A stretch of DNA of 6,192 nt from CAYQTL01 sp964420405. GTDB lineage: Bacteria > Acidobacteriota > Thermoanaerobaculia > Thermoanaerobaculales > Sulfomarinibacteraceae. The notes under the pieces were generated by a model that had not been told where the DNA came from, made no database searches, and saw nothing but the letters and a program-made list of their open reading frames with translations. Within the stretch, counting starts at the first letter, position 1; each line of letters opens with the position of its first letter. Both the position numbers and the translations under genes were made by a program. The stretch covers positions 1 to 6,192 of the forward strand of contig CAYQTL010000140.1 of the NCBI GenBank assembly GCA_964420405.1. Reading direction: 5' to 3'. Below, one piece after another: positions 1 to 5,446 of this stretch.

Positions 1-51
1 CAACCGCCCGCTCATCCCGGGGGGGGGCGCCGGGCGCGACGCGCACGAGCA
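1..51. repeat. Boundary direct repeat, copy 1
   Basis: The first 51 bases reappear at 6144-6192 in the same orientation. They differ mainly in the G-run (nine G here, six G plus T there) and by two bases near position 39-40. The copy runs directly into a REP fragment at 53-66, so it may be the outer part of a longer composite repeat. The window edge cuts it, so its true left end is unknown. Confidence 0.75.
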
Positions 52-52
52 C

Positions 53-97
53 GCCGGCGCTACGGGAGCAGTCGCAGCTGGGCCAGTGGGGAGTCGC
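53..97 (-). repeat. REP fragment with tail
   Basis: GCCGGCGCTACGGG (53-66) matches the right half of the complete REP elements at 4950-4974 and 5984-6008. Read on the minus strand it gives the GTAG tetranucleotide (CTAC at 60-63) followed by one arm of the palindrome. The other arm is missing. The bases after it are a diverged copy of the GGAGCGGCTGCGG tail found at 4973-4994 and 6089-6110. Confidence 0.6.
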
Positions 98-182
98 CGG
101 ACGCGAGGCGCACGGGCAGCAGGCCAGCGCTCGGAACAGACCCGCGCCACGCGACGGGCAGCTCTTTCGAAGGATTCGTCCC

Positions 183-216
183 ATCGGGATCGGGATCGGG
201 ATTGGACTCGGACTCG
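183..216. repeat. GATCGG-type hexanucleotide microsatellite
   Basis: Three successive ATCGGG units are followed by degenerate GACTCG units. The opposite-strand form (CCGATCCCGATCCCG) occurs at 930-950, so the two microsatellites flank the hemerythrin gene in inverted orientation. In the upstream extension of the hemerythrin reading frame they would encode a low-complexity DRDRD/TRTRT stretch. That argues against the region being translated. Confidence 0.7.
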
Positions 217-237
217 GACTGGGCATCGGCCGGCACT

Positions 238-253
238 CTTGACCCGGGTCAAG
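238..253. promoter_or_regulatory. CRP/FNR-family operator upstream of hemerythrin gene
   Basis: CTTGACCCGGGTCAAG is a perfect 16-bp palindrome. Its core TTGAC-N4-GTCAA has the form of sites bound by FNR-superfamily regulators such as DNR, NnrR or HcpR types, which sense oxygen loss or nitric oxide. The centre (between 245 and 246) lies about 65 bp before the hemerythrin start codon. A class II activator site centred at -41.5 would put transcription start near 287 and the -10 hexamer at 275-280. The bases there are CATCCT, which keep the important A at position 2 and T at position 6. The palindrome is seen directly. The regulator class and start site are inferred, and no regulator gene is in the window. 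Confidence 0.55.
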
Positions 254-310
254 GACGCCGCAGGCCCGAGACCCCATCCTGGATCACGACACCACGACGA
301 GGAGACCGCG

Positions 311-886
311 ATGCAACCGATCGAAACCCTGTCCAACGAGCACGGCCTGATCCGCCAGGTCCTCGACAGCCTCGACCTGGCGACCCACCACATCGAGGAG
401 GGTCGCCGCCCGTCCCGGGCGTTCTTCGAGAAGGCCCTCGAGTTCGCCCGCGGGTTCGCCGACGGCTACCACCACTTCAAGGAGGAGCAGGTCCTCTTCG
501 TGCGCCTTGCACAGCACCAGGGCGGTGAGATCGACGCCCAGCTCGATGCGCTGCGCCACCAGCACGAGCGCGGCCGCGAGCTGATCTCGACCGTCGACCG
601 GTCACTCGACGGCTACGAGGCCCAGAACCCGATGGCGACCGGCGCGTTGCTGGAAGCGATGGCGGCCTACACGGCGCTCCTGCGTCTCCATATCCACACC
701 GAGGACCACGTGTTCTTTCCCATGGCGCGAAACGTCCTCGGCCGCGACGAGCTCGAGGCGCTCGGCGCCGAGTTCGCGCGCGAGCGCGAGCGGCACGGCA
801 ACGACGCGTTCGAGCGGTTCCACAAGGTCGCCGTCGACATGGGCTCGATCCTGACCCATCTCAGCCCGCGACCCCGCCCGCAGTAG
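311..886 (+). CDS. Hemerythrin-like (HHE cation-binding) domain protein
   Basis: A 191-residue cytoplasmic protein, predicted to be a four-helix bundle binding a non-heme di-iron centre that handles O2 or NO. The ligand pattern is readable: H11 (NEHGLI), H54/H55 with E58/E59 (YHHFKEEQVLF), H85 (LRHQHERG), and H127-I-H129-T-E131-D-H133 before a VFFP turn. This matches the H...HxxxE...H...HxxxxD/E spacing of bacterial hemerythrins. There is no signal peptide or membrane segment and no fused sensor domain. Family roles include oxygen binding, NO or peroxide protection and iron-sulfur repair; the sequence does not choose between them. The start at 311 has a GAGGAG Shine-Dalgarno at 299-304 with a 6-nt spacer. 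The frame stays open upstream to 86, but that part is low-complexity repeat and the FNR-like palindrome lies within it. The gene appears monocistronic, convergent with the cupin gene. Confidence 0.93.
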   Translation: MQPIETLSNEHGLIRQVLDSLDLATHHIEEGRRPSRAFFEKALEFARGFADGYHHFKEEQVLFVRLAQHQGGEIDAQLDALRHQHERGRELISTVDRSLDGYEAQNPMATGALLEAMAAYTALLRLHIHTEDHVFFPMARNVLGRDELEALGAEFARERERHGNDAFERFHKVAVDMGSILTHLSPRPRPQ

Positions 887-890
887 CGAT

Positions 891-910
891 GCCGGCACCC
901 GGGCGCCGGC
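891..910 (+). terminator. GC hairpin after hemerythrin stop
   Basis: GCCGGC (891-896) and GCCGGC (905-910) form a 6-bp stem with an 8-nt loop, starting 4 nt after the stop codon. No T-run follows, so it is not a classical intrinsic terminator. The right arm is shared with a second possible palindrome at 905-922 (GCCGGCC-tcaa-GGTCGGC, one wobble pair), which resembles the REP family of this window. Confidence 0.35.
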
Positions 911-929
911 CTCAAGGTCGGCGGTCGTG

Positions 930-950
930 CCGATCCCGATCCCGTTCCCG
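930..950. repeat. Hexanucleotide microsatellite, inverted relative to 183-216
   Basis: CCGATCCCGATCCCG followed by TTCCCG is a short CCCGAT-type tandem repeat. It is the reverse complement of the ATCGGG repeat upstream of the hemerythrin gene and lies about 45 bp after that gene's stop. No function is visible. Confidence 0.6.
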
Positions 951-1060
951 ACGCGATCGTCGGCATCCGCGATCGAGCCGGCGCCAGCCAGCGTCCCGCG
1001 CCGACCTCGGCCGCCGTCTCACACTCGATCACTGTCGCCACTGCGCCGCGGCCTGCACAC

Positions 1061-1137
1061 GCCGGTTTGGAGACCGGCGCTTCGAGCCGGCCCACCCTCC
1101 GCGGCGCCGAGGTCGCAGCGCCGACCTCCAGGTCGGC
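1061..1137. repeat. Two diverged REP-like palindromes
   Basis: The first palindrome is GCCGGT-ttggag-ACCGGC (1061-1078). The second is GCCGACC-tcca-GGTCGGC (1120-1137). Their stem sequences differ from each other and from those at 4873-4889 and 4950-4966, but each stem is fully paired. The TCCA-like loop and an adjacent AGCG are kept. The GTAG tetranucleotide of intact copies is degraded here (GAAG on the minus strand before the first, GCAG before the second), so these look like old copies. They lie in the convergent spacer between the hemerythrin and cupin genes. The rest of that spacer (1141-1309) shows no gene or clear structure to me. Confidence 0.6.
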
Positions 1138-1309
1138 CTCGCAGCCCGCCTCGCATCGGCGGCTCCGAGCCGACCCGGTCACCACACCGCCAAGCACGCG
1201 GAGGCCGTCGCGAGGGACGACCGCGCCAGGACGGCACGAGGCCCCCGGTGCGGGCCGGAGAGCAATCTCTGCCTGCTGCTCCCGCGGCCCGTCTCCCGGG
1301 GGCCCGCGC

Positions 1310-1327
1310 CTCGCCGTTGCCGGCGAG
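1310..1327 (-). terminator. GNRA-loop hairpin abutting cupin stop
   Basis: On the minus strand CTCGCCG-GCAA-CGGCGAG is a perfect 7-bp stem closed by a GCAA tetraloop (GNRA class, unusually stable in RNA). It begins at the base right after the cupin stop codon. No T-run follows on the minus strand. It may terminate transcription, protect the 3' end, or stop read-through from the converging hemerythrin transcript, since its complement is also a hairpin. Confidence 0.5.
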
Positions 1328-1708
1328 CTAGCTGCTCAGCTGCCGGTTCAGGTGGTCGAGCACCGGCGTGTGCAGGTGCTGGGGGCTGAACAGGACGAAC
1401 TCGGCGTCGGCGTCCGCCCGCACGGTGTGGCCGGGCGGCCAGTAGAAGACGTCGCCCGCCGTCGTCTGCTCCTCGGCACCGTCGGAGAAGACCGCCGTCA
1501 CGCGGCCGTCGATCATGTACCCCCAGTGGGGCGACTGGCAGAGGTCGTTCTCGAGGCCCTTCAGCAGCGGGGTGATGTCGGTTCCCGCCGCGAGGCTGAA
1601 GTGCTCCACGCCCATGGTGCCGTCGGCCTCGCCGAACTCCCGCTGCTGGCGGGCGGTGGCGCCGGGCACGTCGATCTTCACCGGAACGTCGTTCTTCGGG
1701 ACTCGCAT
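1328..1708 (-). CDS. Small single-domain cupin protein
   Basis: A 126-residue protein without signal peptide, predicted to fold as one cupin beta-barrel. Cupin motif 1 is reduced: around residues 57-69 it reads CQSPHWGYMIDGR, keeping H61 and the G-hairpin. Motif 2 is clear at 85-94, GDVFYWPPGH, with P92, G93 and H94. The usual HxH plus E metal set is incomplete, so metal binding is uncertain. H36, the C-terminal HLH (111-113) and H119 are other possible ligands. Similar small 'HWGY' cupins are common and mostly uncharacterised; I cannot assign a substrate. The start at 1708 has an AGAGGAG Shine-Dalgarno (1716-1722). The frame stays open upstream to 1903 but gives Arg/Cys-rich sequence unlike the domain. 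The next same-strand gene is 475 bp upstream, so it is probably transcribed alone. Confidence 0.9.
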   Translation of the reverse strand: MRVPKNDVPVKIDVPGATARQQREFGEADGTMGVEHFSLAAGTDITPLLKGLENDLCQSPHWGYMIDGRVTAVFSDGAEEQTTAGDVFYWPPGHTVRADADAEFVLFSPQHLHTPVLDHLNRQLSS

Positions 1709-2165
1709 CAGAAAGCTCCTCTCTGGATTTCGGACGCCCGGCCGGGGCACCGTCCATGAGTGCGGCATGCCCGCGACAGCGCCACACCGGCCGGTTCGCC
1801 GCTGGATTCGACACCAAGCGCACCGGCGGCAGCACGGGAGCCGCCCACCGGAAGCGCTCTCGATCGGCTGTCGCCCCAGTGTATAGCGACACCGTCGCAG
1901 CATATTCCGAGCGCCGACATCCCTCGGACCGTCGCCGACAGCCCCCGGACCTCAGAGCGCTCACCCGGCGCCGACTCCGAGCCCCGCATGGACACTTCGG
2001 AATCGCCGCCCGCCGGGGTCGCCGGCAGCAGTGGGCTCGCCGCCTCGGCTCGCGGGCGGGAGCTCGAGAGCGACGCTTCGAGTCGGCGACTCCAGCTCGA
2101 CGTTCCACCAATCCGGTCCGAGGCGTGCGATCTGAGACGGCGGCCCTTCGACGCGGCGGCCTTCC
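1709..2165. other. Spacer upstream of cupin gene, mostly featureless
   Basis: No gene is supported here. The open frames that cross it are Arg/Pro/Ser-rich artefacts of high GC. The most AT-rich patch gives a weak minus-strand promoter candidate: TATACA (1880-1885) with GGAATA (1903-1908) 17 bp upstream, a poor -35 match. A short perfect palindrome GAGTC-ggc-GACTC lies at 2080-2092, next to CGACGCTTC. It may be another decayed member of the repeat family. Confidence 0.4.
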
Positions 2166-2178
2166 GCCCGCGCCGGGC
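2166..2178 (-). terminator. Short GC hairpin after propeller stop
   Basis: GCCCG-cgc-CGGGC is a perfect 5-bp stem starting 5 nt after the stop codon of the propeller gene. It has no T-run. The evidence is weak on its own; it gains interest because every gene here has a similarly placed hairpin. Confidence 0.3.
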
Positions 2179-2183
2179 TCGAC

Positions 2184-3425
2184 TCACGGCGTGGCCGAGC
2201 TCCAGCGGGTCGTGCCGCCGCTCTCGAATCCGTCGGCGAGCAGGGCCGGCCGGAACGCCACGATCGCGTCATCGTCCCACGACACGACGTAGACCGACCG
2301 GCCCGTGGGATCGACGCAGCCGCTGATCGGACCGTCGAGGCCGTCAACCCCCGCCACGCCGTCGAGCTCGGCGCCGGCGAACACCAGTCCTCCGCCGACG
2401 GGATCCCTTCGGAACACCGCGACCGAGTCGCTGTACTCGCCCACCACCGACACGAACAGACCGCCGGGATCCACCACGATCCCCTCCGCGCCGACGATCC
2501 CGGTGACGCCGCCGACTCCGTCGGTGAACGTCGTGTCGTGGGTCAGCAGGCCCGACACCGGGTCGCGGTCGAACACGACGACGGAGTCACCGAGGAGACT
2601 CGTCGCGATGACCGAGCCGTCGTCCGGCGTGACGGCGACACCGACACATCCGTTGATGTCCGCGGCGGTGAACCGGTCGGCATACGTCAGTGCGCCGGTG
2701 GTCCCGTCTCTCGAGAACACGGCCACGGCCTGGCTCCAGGTCCCGGCGACGTACACGTGGTCCCCCTGGCTGTCCATCGCGAGGTCGTTCGGGGGGTCCA
2801 TCCCGCTCACTCCGCCAACGTTGTGGAAGTGGGCTTCGATGAACGTCAGCCTCCCGTCGACCGCGTCGCGGCCGAACACCGCGACCGCATCGTCGTTGAT
2901 CGACGCCACGTACACGTTCGCTCCGTCAGGACTCACCATCACGTGGATCGCCCGGTCGAGACCGTCCACCCCCGCCACGCCGTCGACGTGGGACTCCACC
3001 CAGGTCAGGGCGCCGGTCGCGGGGTCCCGGGCGAACACCGCGACCGCGTCGTCGGTCTGGCCGACGGCGTAGACGTGCTCGCCGCCGGGGCTGACCGCCA
3101 CTCCGGCACAGTTGTCCAGACCGTCGACCCCTCCCACGCCGTCGACGGAGGACCCGGTGAAGGTCAGCCGGCCCGTGACGGCGTCCCGGGCGAAGTGCAC
3201 CACCGAGTCGCTGGCATTGGCGGCCACGTAGACGCTGGTGCCATCCTGGCTCACGACGCACTCGTACGGGTGCGCGAGGTCGGTCACTCCGCCGACCCCG
3301 TGCTGGTGCATCTCCAGGAACGTGAGGTCCGACGACTGGCAGGGGGCGACCGCGGCCATCACGACCAGCAGCGCGGCCGCGTGCGGCAGAAGAGCCGTCA
3401 GGTTGTCCAGCGACGAGACGCGCAT
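2184..3425 (-). CDS. Secreted seven-bladed beta-propeller protein (YVTN/lactonase-like)
   Basis: A 413-residue exported protein. Residues 1-30 form a signal peptide (hydrophobic core LLPHAAALLVVMAAVAP). Residues 35-391 divide into seven repeats: 35-87, 88-140, 141-193, 194-246, 247-294, 295-347 and 348-391. The full repeats are 53 residues and the fifth 48. Each reads T(F/W)...DGVGGVDGLD...V(S/D)PDG..VYV......D(A/S)VAVF.RD..TG.L, as expected for a closed seven-bladed propeller. The repeats resemble the YVTN / 6-phosphogluconolactonase-like family, but no catalytic assignment is possible. Extracellular members often bind ligands or surfaces. The tail 392-413 contains ADGFESG and a late Trp, and looks like a separate C-terminal signature. 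The start at 3425 has an AGGAGG Shine-Dalgarno (3431-3436) with a 5-nt spacer; the open frame upstream to 3719 lacks coding character. It is transcribed alone, divergently from the gene at 3907. Confidence 0.93.
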   Translation of the reverse strand: MRVSSLDNLTALLPHAAALLVVMAAVAPCQSSDLTFLEMHQHGVGGVTDLAHPYECVVSQDGTSVYVAANASDSVVHFARDAVTGRLTFTGSSVDGVGGVDGLDNCAGVAVSPGGEHVYAVGQTDDAVAVFARDPATGALTWVESHVDGVAGVDGLDRAIHVMVSPDGANVYVASINDDAVAVFGRDAVDGRLTFIEAHFHNVGGVSGMDPPNDLAMDSQGDHVYVAGTWSQAVAVFSRDGTTGALTYADRFTAADINGCVGVAVTPDDGSVIATSLLGDSVVVFDRDPVSGLLTHDTTFTDGVGGVTGIVGAEGIVVDPGGLFVSVVGEYSDSVAVFRRDPVGGGLVFAGAELDGVAGVDGLDGPISGCVDPTGRSVYVVSWDDDAIVAFRPALLADGFESGGTTRWSSATP

Positions 3426-3906
3426 CGAAGCCTCCTGTCGGGAACGCATTCCGATCCCCAAGCAGTGCTCGCTGCTCCAGCATCGCTCTCCGGTCCGACG
3501 GCGGCAATGGACCACCGCGACAGATCCGTACCTCGCCGCGACCCGGTCGTGCACGTTCGCGACACCGGGTCCCGTGACCGGGTGCGCCGGCATGGAACGA
3601 TCCCGCCGGACGCGTGCCCCCCGCCTCCCCGCGCCCAGCGGTTCGCCCGCCTCCACCCACCCGCCAGACCCGCACCTCCGCGGCACCGGGGTCCGGAGGG
3701 CCGGGCTCCTGATCGGCACGTGCAGGTCGCGCGGAAGCAGCGAGCAGCTCCCGCCCAGCCTCGAAGGCGTCTTTCCGAGACACCTGCATTCGGCCCGCCG
3801 GAAGACCTCCCGAGAAGCCCCGGGTTCCCCGGAGGCCAGGTGCTATGCTCGCGAATGACGTAGTGGCTCGACAACCGGTCCGGACTCGTCTCGTCGGAGG
3901 TGTCCC
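3426..3906. other. Divergent spacer between the propeller and beta-sandwich genes
   Basis: A 481-bp spacer separates two outward-facing genes for exported proteins and must hold the promoters of both. On the plus strand TGC-TATGCT (3841-3849) is a fair extended -10 element about 58 bp before the start codon, without a good -35. I see no convincing minus-strand promoter. A small palindrome CCGGG-ttc-CCCGG sits just upstream of that -10. Open frames through the spacer on both strands are Arg/Pro-rich and unlikely to be genes. Confidence 0.4.
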
Positions 3907-4710
3907 ATGACATGGATCCGTGCCTTCCTCCTCGTCCCGCTCGTCTCCGTCGCGGCGCTCGCAGCCGCACCGAGCCCCGCGGCCGCGACCACCGGCACCG
4001 AGCTCTACCTGCCGGCCGCCGGGACCGGCCCCGGCGTGCCGCCATCCGTCTGGTTCACGACCATCTGGATCTTCAACCCCAACGACGCGCCCGTCGAGGT
4101 CGAGCTCGGCTTCCTCCGCCGCGACCAGCCCAACGACCCTTCGGCGCTGACGGACACCGTGCTCGTCGGACCCGGCGAGGTCGTGCAGATCGACGACGCG
4201 GTGGCCAGCCTCTTCGGCGTGCAGGAGTTCGGCGCAGTGCGCGCGACCTCACCCCTGCCGGTGCACGTGTTCTCGAGGATCTACTCCAAGGCTGCCGGCC
4301 TCGCCGAACGGGACTCCTCGGGCCAGGCGTTCCCCGCCCTGCCCGCCGACCTCGCCATCGGCACCGGCCAGCACGTCGACCTGATCGGCCTCACCAACCT
4401 CGACGGCGGCGACTTCCGCTACAACGTCGGCTTCGTCGAGACCACCGGACAGGATCTCTGGGTCCAGGTCCACGCGTTCGGCAGTGGCGGCAACAGCTGG
4501 ATCTCGACCTCCATCCGGCTGCTCCCGTTCGAGCAGCGCCAGATGTCCATCGACCAGCTGTTCGACAACGTCATCGGCGACAGCGACAACTTCCGGCTGC
4601 GCGTCACCGGCGGACCCGGCGAGGGCCGGGTGTTGGCGTTCGGCTCCCGGGTCGCCAACGGCTCCCAGGACGCCACCACCTTCAGCATGATCTACCCGCC
4701 GGCCCCCTGA
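3907..4710 (+). CDS. Secreted two-repeat beta-sandwich protein of unknown function
   Basis: A 267-residue protein with a clear signal peptide (1-27, cleavage expected after PAAA before TTGTELYLP) and no cysteine. The mature part looks like two tandem copies of one all-beta domain. Copy 1 (about 48-127) reads WFTTIWIFNPND, then LVGPGEVVQIDD, then GAVRATSPLPVHVFSRIYS. Copy 2 (about 157-250) has the same order: DLIGLTNLDGGDFRYNVGF, then LPFEQRQMSIDQLF, then FRLRVTGGPGEGRVLAFGSRV. Each copy has an Asn-containing first strand, a middle 'PxExxxID' turn and a closing 'V.xFSR' strand. I recall similar 'LPAAG...W...IFNP' proteins in Acidobacteriota, where they are annotated hypothetical; this is memory, not a search. 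No catalytic motif is visible, so a surface or adhesive role is a guess. The start has GGAGG at 3896-3900 with a 6-nt spacer. Confidence 0.87.
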   Translation: MTWIRAFLLVPLVSVAALAAAPSPAAATTGTELYLPAAGTGPGVPPSVWFTTIWIFNPNDAPVEVELGFLRRDQPNDPSALTDTVLVGPGEVVQIDDAVASLFGVQEFGAVRATSPLPVHVFSRIYSKAAGLAERDSSGQAFPALPADLAIGTGQHVDLIGLTNLDGGDFRYNVGFVETTGQDLWVQVHAFGSGGNSWISTSIRLLPFEQRQMSIDQLFDNVIGDSDNFRLRVTGGPGEGRVLAFGSRVANGSQDATTFSMIYPPAP

Positions 4711-4747
4711 GAGCGCCGGCGGTCGTGCCAGCTCGCGGCCGGCACTC
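4711..4747 (+). terminator. Long imperfect hairpin abutting the stop at 4710
   Basis: GAG-C-GCCGGC (4711-4720) pairs with GCCGGC-A-CTC (4738-4747), giving nine pairs with one C/A mismatch and a 17-nt loop. It starts at the first base after the stop codon. An alternative inner fold GTGCC...GGCAC (4725-4745) is also possible. There is no T-run. Confidence 0.4.
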
Positions 4748-4766
4748 CCAATCGCGCCGGCTCATG

Positions 4767-4913
4767 TCCGTAGCGCCACGTACCGGGTCGCTGGCTTCGC
4801 GGGCCGGTGCGGGCGTCGGTAGCTCCAGCTTCCAACTGGCATGCGTCGCAGGCCGGGACGGGCCTCCGTAGCGCCACCTTCCAGGTGGCAGGCTTCGCAG
4901 GCCGAGACGGGCT
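4767..4913 (+). repeat. Tandem REP array, exact 49-bp period
   Basis: Three units begin with TC(C/G)GTAGC at 4767, 4816 and 4865, exactly 49 bp apart. A fourth degenerate start (TCCGCGG) is at 4914. Each unit is GTAG, then an inverted repeat, then a variant of a GGCTTCGCAGGCCG segment, then GACGGGC. The third unit holds a perfect palindrome GCCACCT-tcc-AGGTGGC (4873-4889). The second has CCAG...CTGG in the same place and the first is decayed. A GTAG tetranucleotide just 5' of a palindrome is the hallmark of REP elements mobilised by RAYT (TnpA-REP) Y1 transposases. No RAYT gene is in this window. Confidence 0.85.
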
Positions 4914-4948
4914 TCCGCGGATCGGAGGCGCCAGGTTCGGACGTCGCC

Positions 4949-4994
4949 TGCCGGCTGGAAGCCGGCGCTACGGGGAGCGGCTGCGGTTGAGGCC
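4949..4994 (-). repeat. Complete REP element, opposite orientation, with tail
   Basis: GCCGGCT-gga-AGCCGGC (4950-4966) is a perfect 7-bp-stem palindrome followed by GCTAC, so on the minus strand it reads GTAGC plus palindrome. It faces the tandem array just upstream, giving the convergent arrangement of BIME-type REP pairs. Bases 4949-4974 are identical to 5983-6008, and 4973-4994 are identical to 6089-6110. The element lies directly downstream of the five-cysteine gene pair. Confidence 0.85.
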
Positions 4995-5014
4995 GGTGGT
5001 CTGAGGCATCCGGC
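4992..5014 (-). terminator. Hairpin after the second five-cysteine gene
   Basis: GCCGGTG (4992-4998) pairs with CA-t-CCGGC (5007-5014), seven pairs with one bulged T and an 8-nt loop. It lies one base after the TAA stop codon on the minus strand and overlaps the tail of the REP element. No T-run. Confidence 0.4.
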
Positions 5015-5015
5015 G

Positions 5016-5429
5016 TTACGGAGCGTCGAGCCGCAGCGCCCTGAAGCTCACCGTGCAGAGCTCGCCCGCGCCTTTGCAACACGGCACCTTGGTGCCATCT
5101 TCCTCCCAACACTCGGACAAGGCCAACGTGAGATTCGTCGTCCGCCCGGCATCGATGTCGAGCTGTCCCTTGCGGTGCCGGTCCGCGATGCCGTCCCGCA
5201 GCGACGCCACGTGGACCGAGCACGAAGCCTCCATCTTCCGCCGGGGGTCGATCCGCGTGATCTCGAACTCGCCCACGCCGGCCACCCGGAACCGGTACGG
5301 CCCGCCTTCCCGCAGCTCCTGCTCGCTGACCAGCTCGCCATCGCCGCCACGTGCGTCCGCCTGGACGGCGCCGAGACCGGCGCACAGCGCGAGCACGGCC
5401 ACGATCGCCCACACCCTGCGTGTCGTCAT
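5016..5429 (-). CDS. Secreted five-cysteine protein, paralogue B
   Basis: A 137-residue protein with a signal peptide (1-26, hydrophobic core VWAIVAVLALCAGLGAV, cleavage expected after QADA). The mature part has five cysteines: C70, C107, the pair C117-C118 and C125. They align one-for-one with those of the neighbouring paralogue. Other shared positions are LRE.G..R..VAGVG (39-53), H85-R86 and D111-G112. I count roughly 40 identities in about 105 aligned positions by hand. The CCKG...CTV ending and the odd number of cysteines suggest disulfides plus one free or intermolecular thiol. I do not recognise the family and no enzyme motif is visible. The start at 5429 has a strong GAGGAGGG Shine-Dalgarno (5435-5442); an in-frame ATG at 5456 lacks one. 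It follows its paralogue by 34 bp and is probably its operon partner. Confidence 0.82.
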   Translation of the reverse strand: MTTRRVWAIVAVLALCAGLGAVQADARGGDGELVSEQELREGGPYRFRVAGVGEFEITRIDPRRKMEASCSVHVASLRDGIADRHRKGQLDIDAGRTTNLTLALSECWEEDGTKVPCCKGAGELCTVSFRALRLDAP

Positions 5430-5446
5430 AGGGTCCCTCCTCACAG

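Noticed and set aside
86..310. N-terminal extension of the hemerythrin reading frame
   Set aside because: It is Arg-rich and low in complexity, crosses a microsatellite and the CRP/FNR-like palindrome, and a good Shine-Dalgarno sits right before the ATG at 311 where the domain begins.
1880..1908. Confident sigma-70 promoter for the cupin gene
   Set aside because: The -10-like TATACA is fair, but the -35 matches only two of six bases and it lies about 170 bp from the start codon. It is kept only as a weak note.
1179..2111. Long minus-strand open frame overlapping the cupin gene
   Set aside because: It is Arg/Pro/Ala-rich and out of frame with the clear cupin, and has no motif. It is a GC artefact.
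3330..3425. Lipoprotein signal (VAPC) on the propeller
   Set aside because: Proline at -1 is not acceptable in a lipobox (A, G or S expected), so a normal signal peptidase I site after the cysteine is more likely.
2538..3863. Long plus-strand open frame opposite the propeller gene
   Set aside because: It mirrors the repeat-coding strand, gives His/Arg/Val/Asp-rich sequence with no domain, and runs into the spacer. High GC explains the lack of stops.
4767..4913. CRISPR array
   Set aside because: The 49-bp units are contiguous repeats with no unique spacers, contain REP palindromes headed by GTAG, and there are no cas genes.
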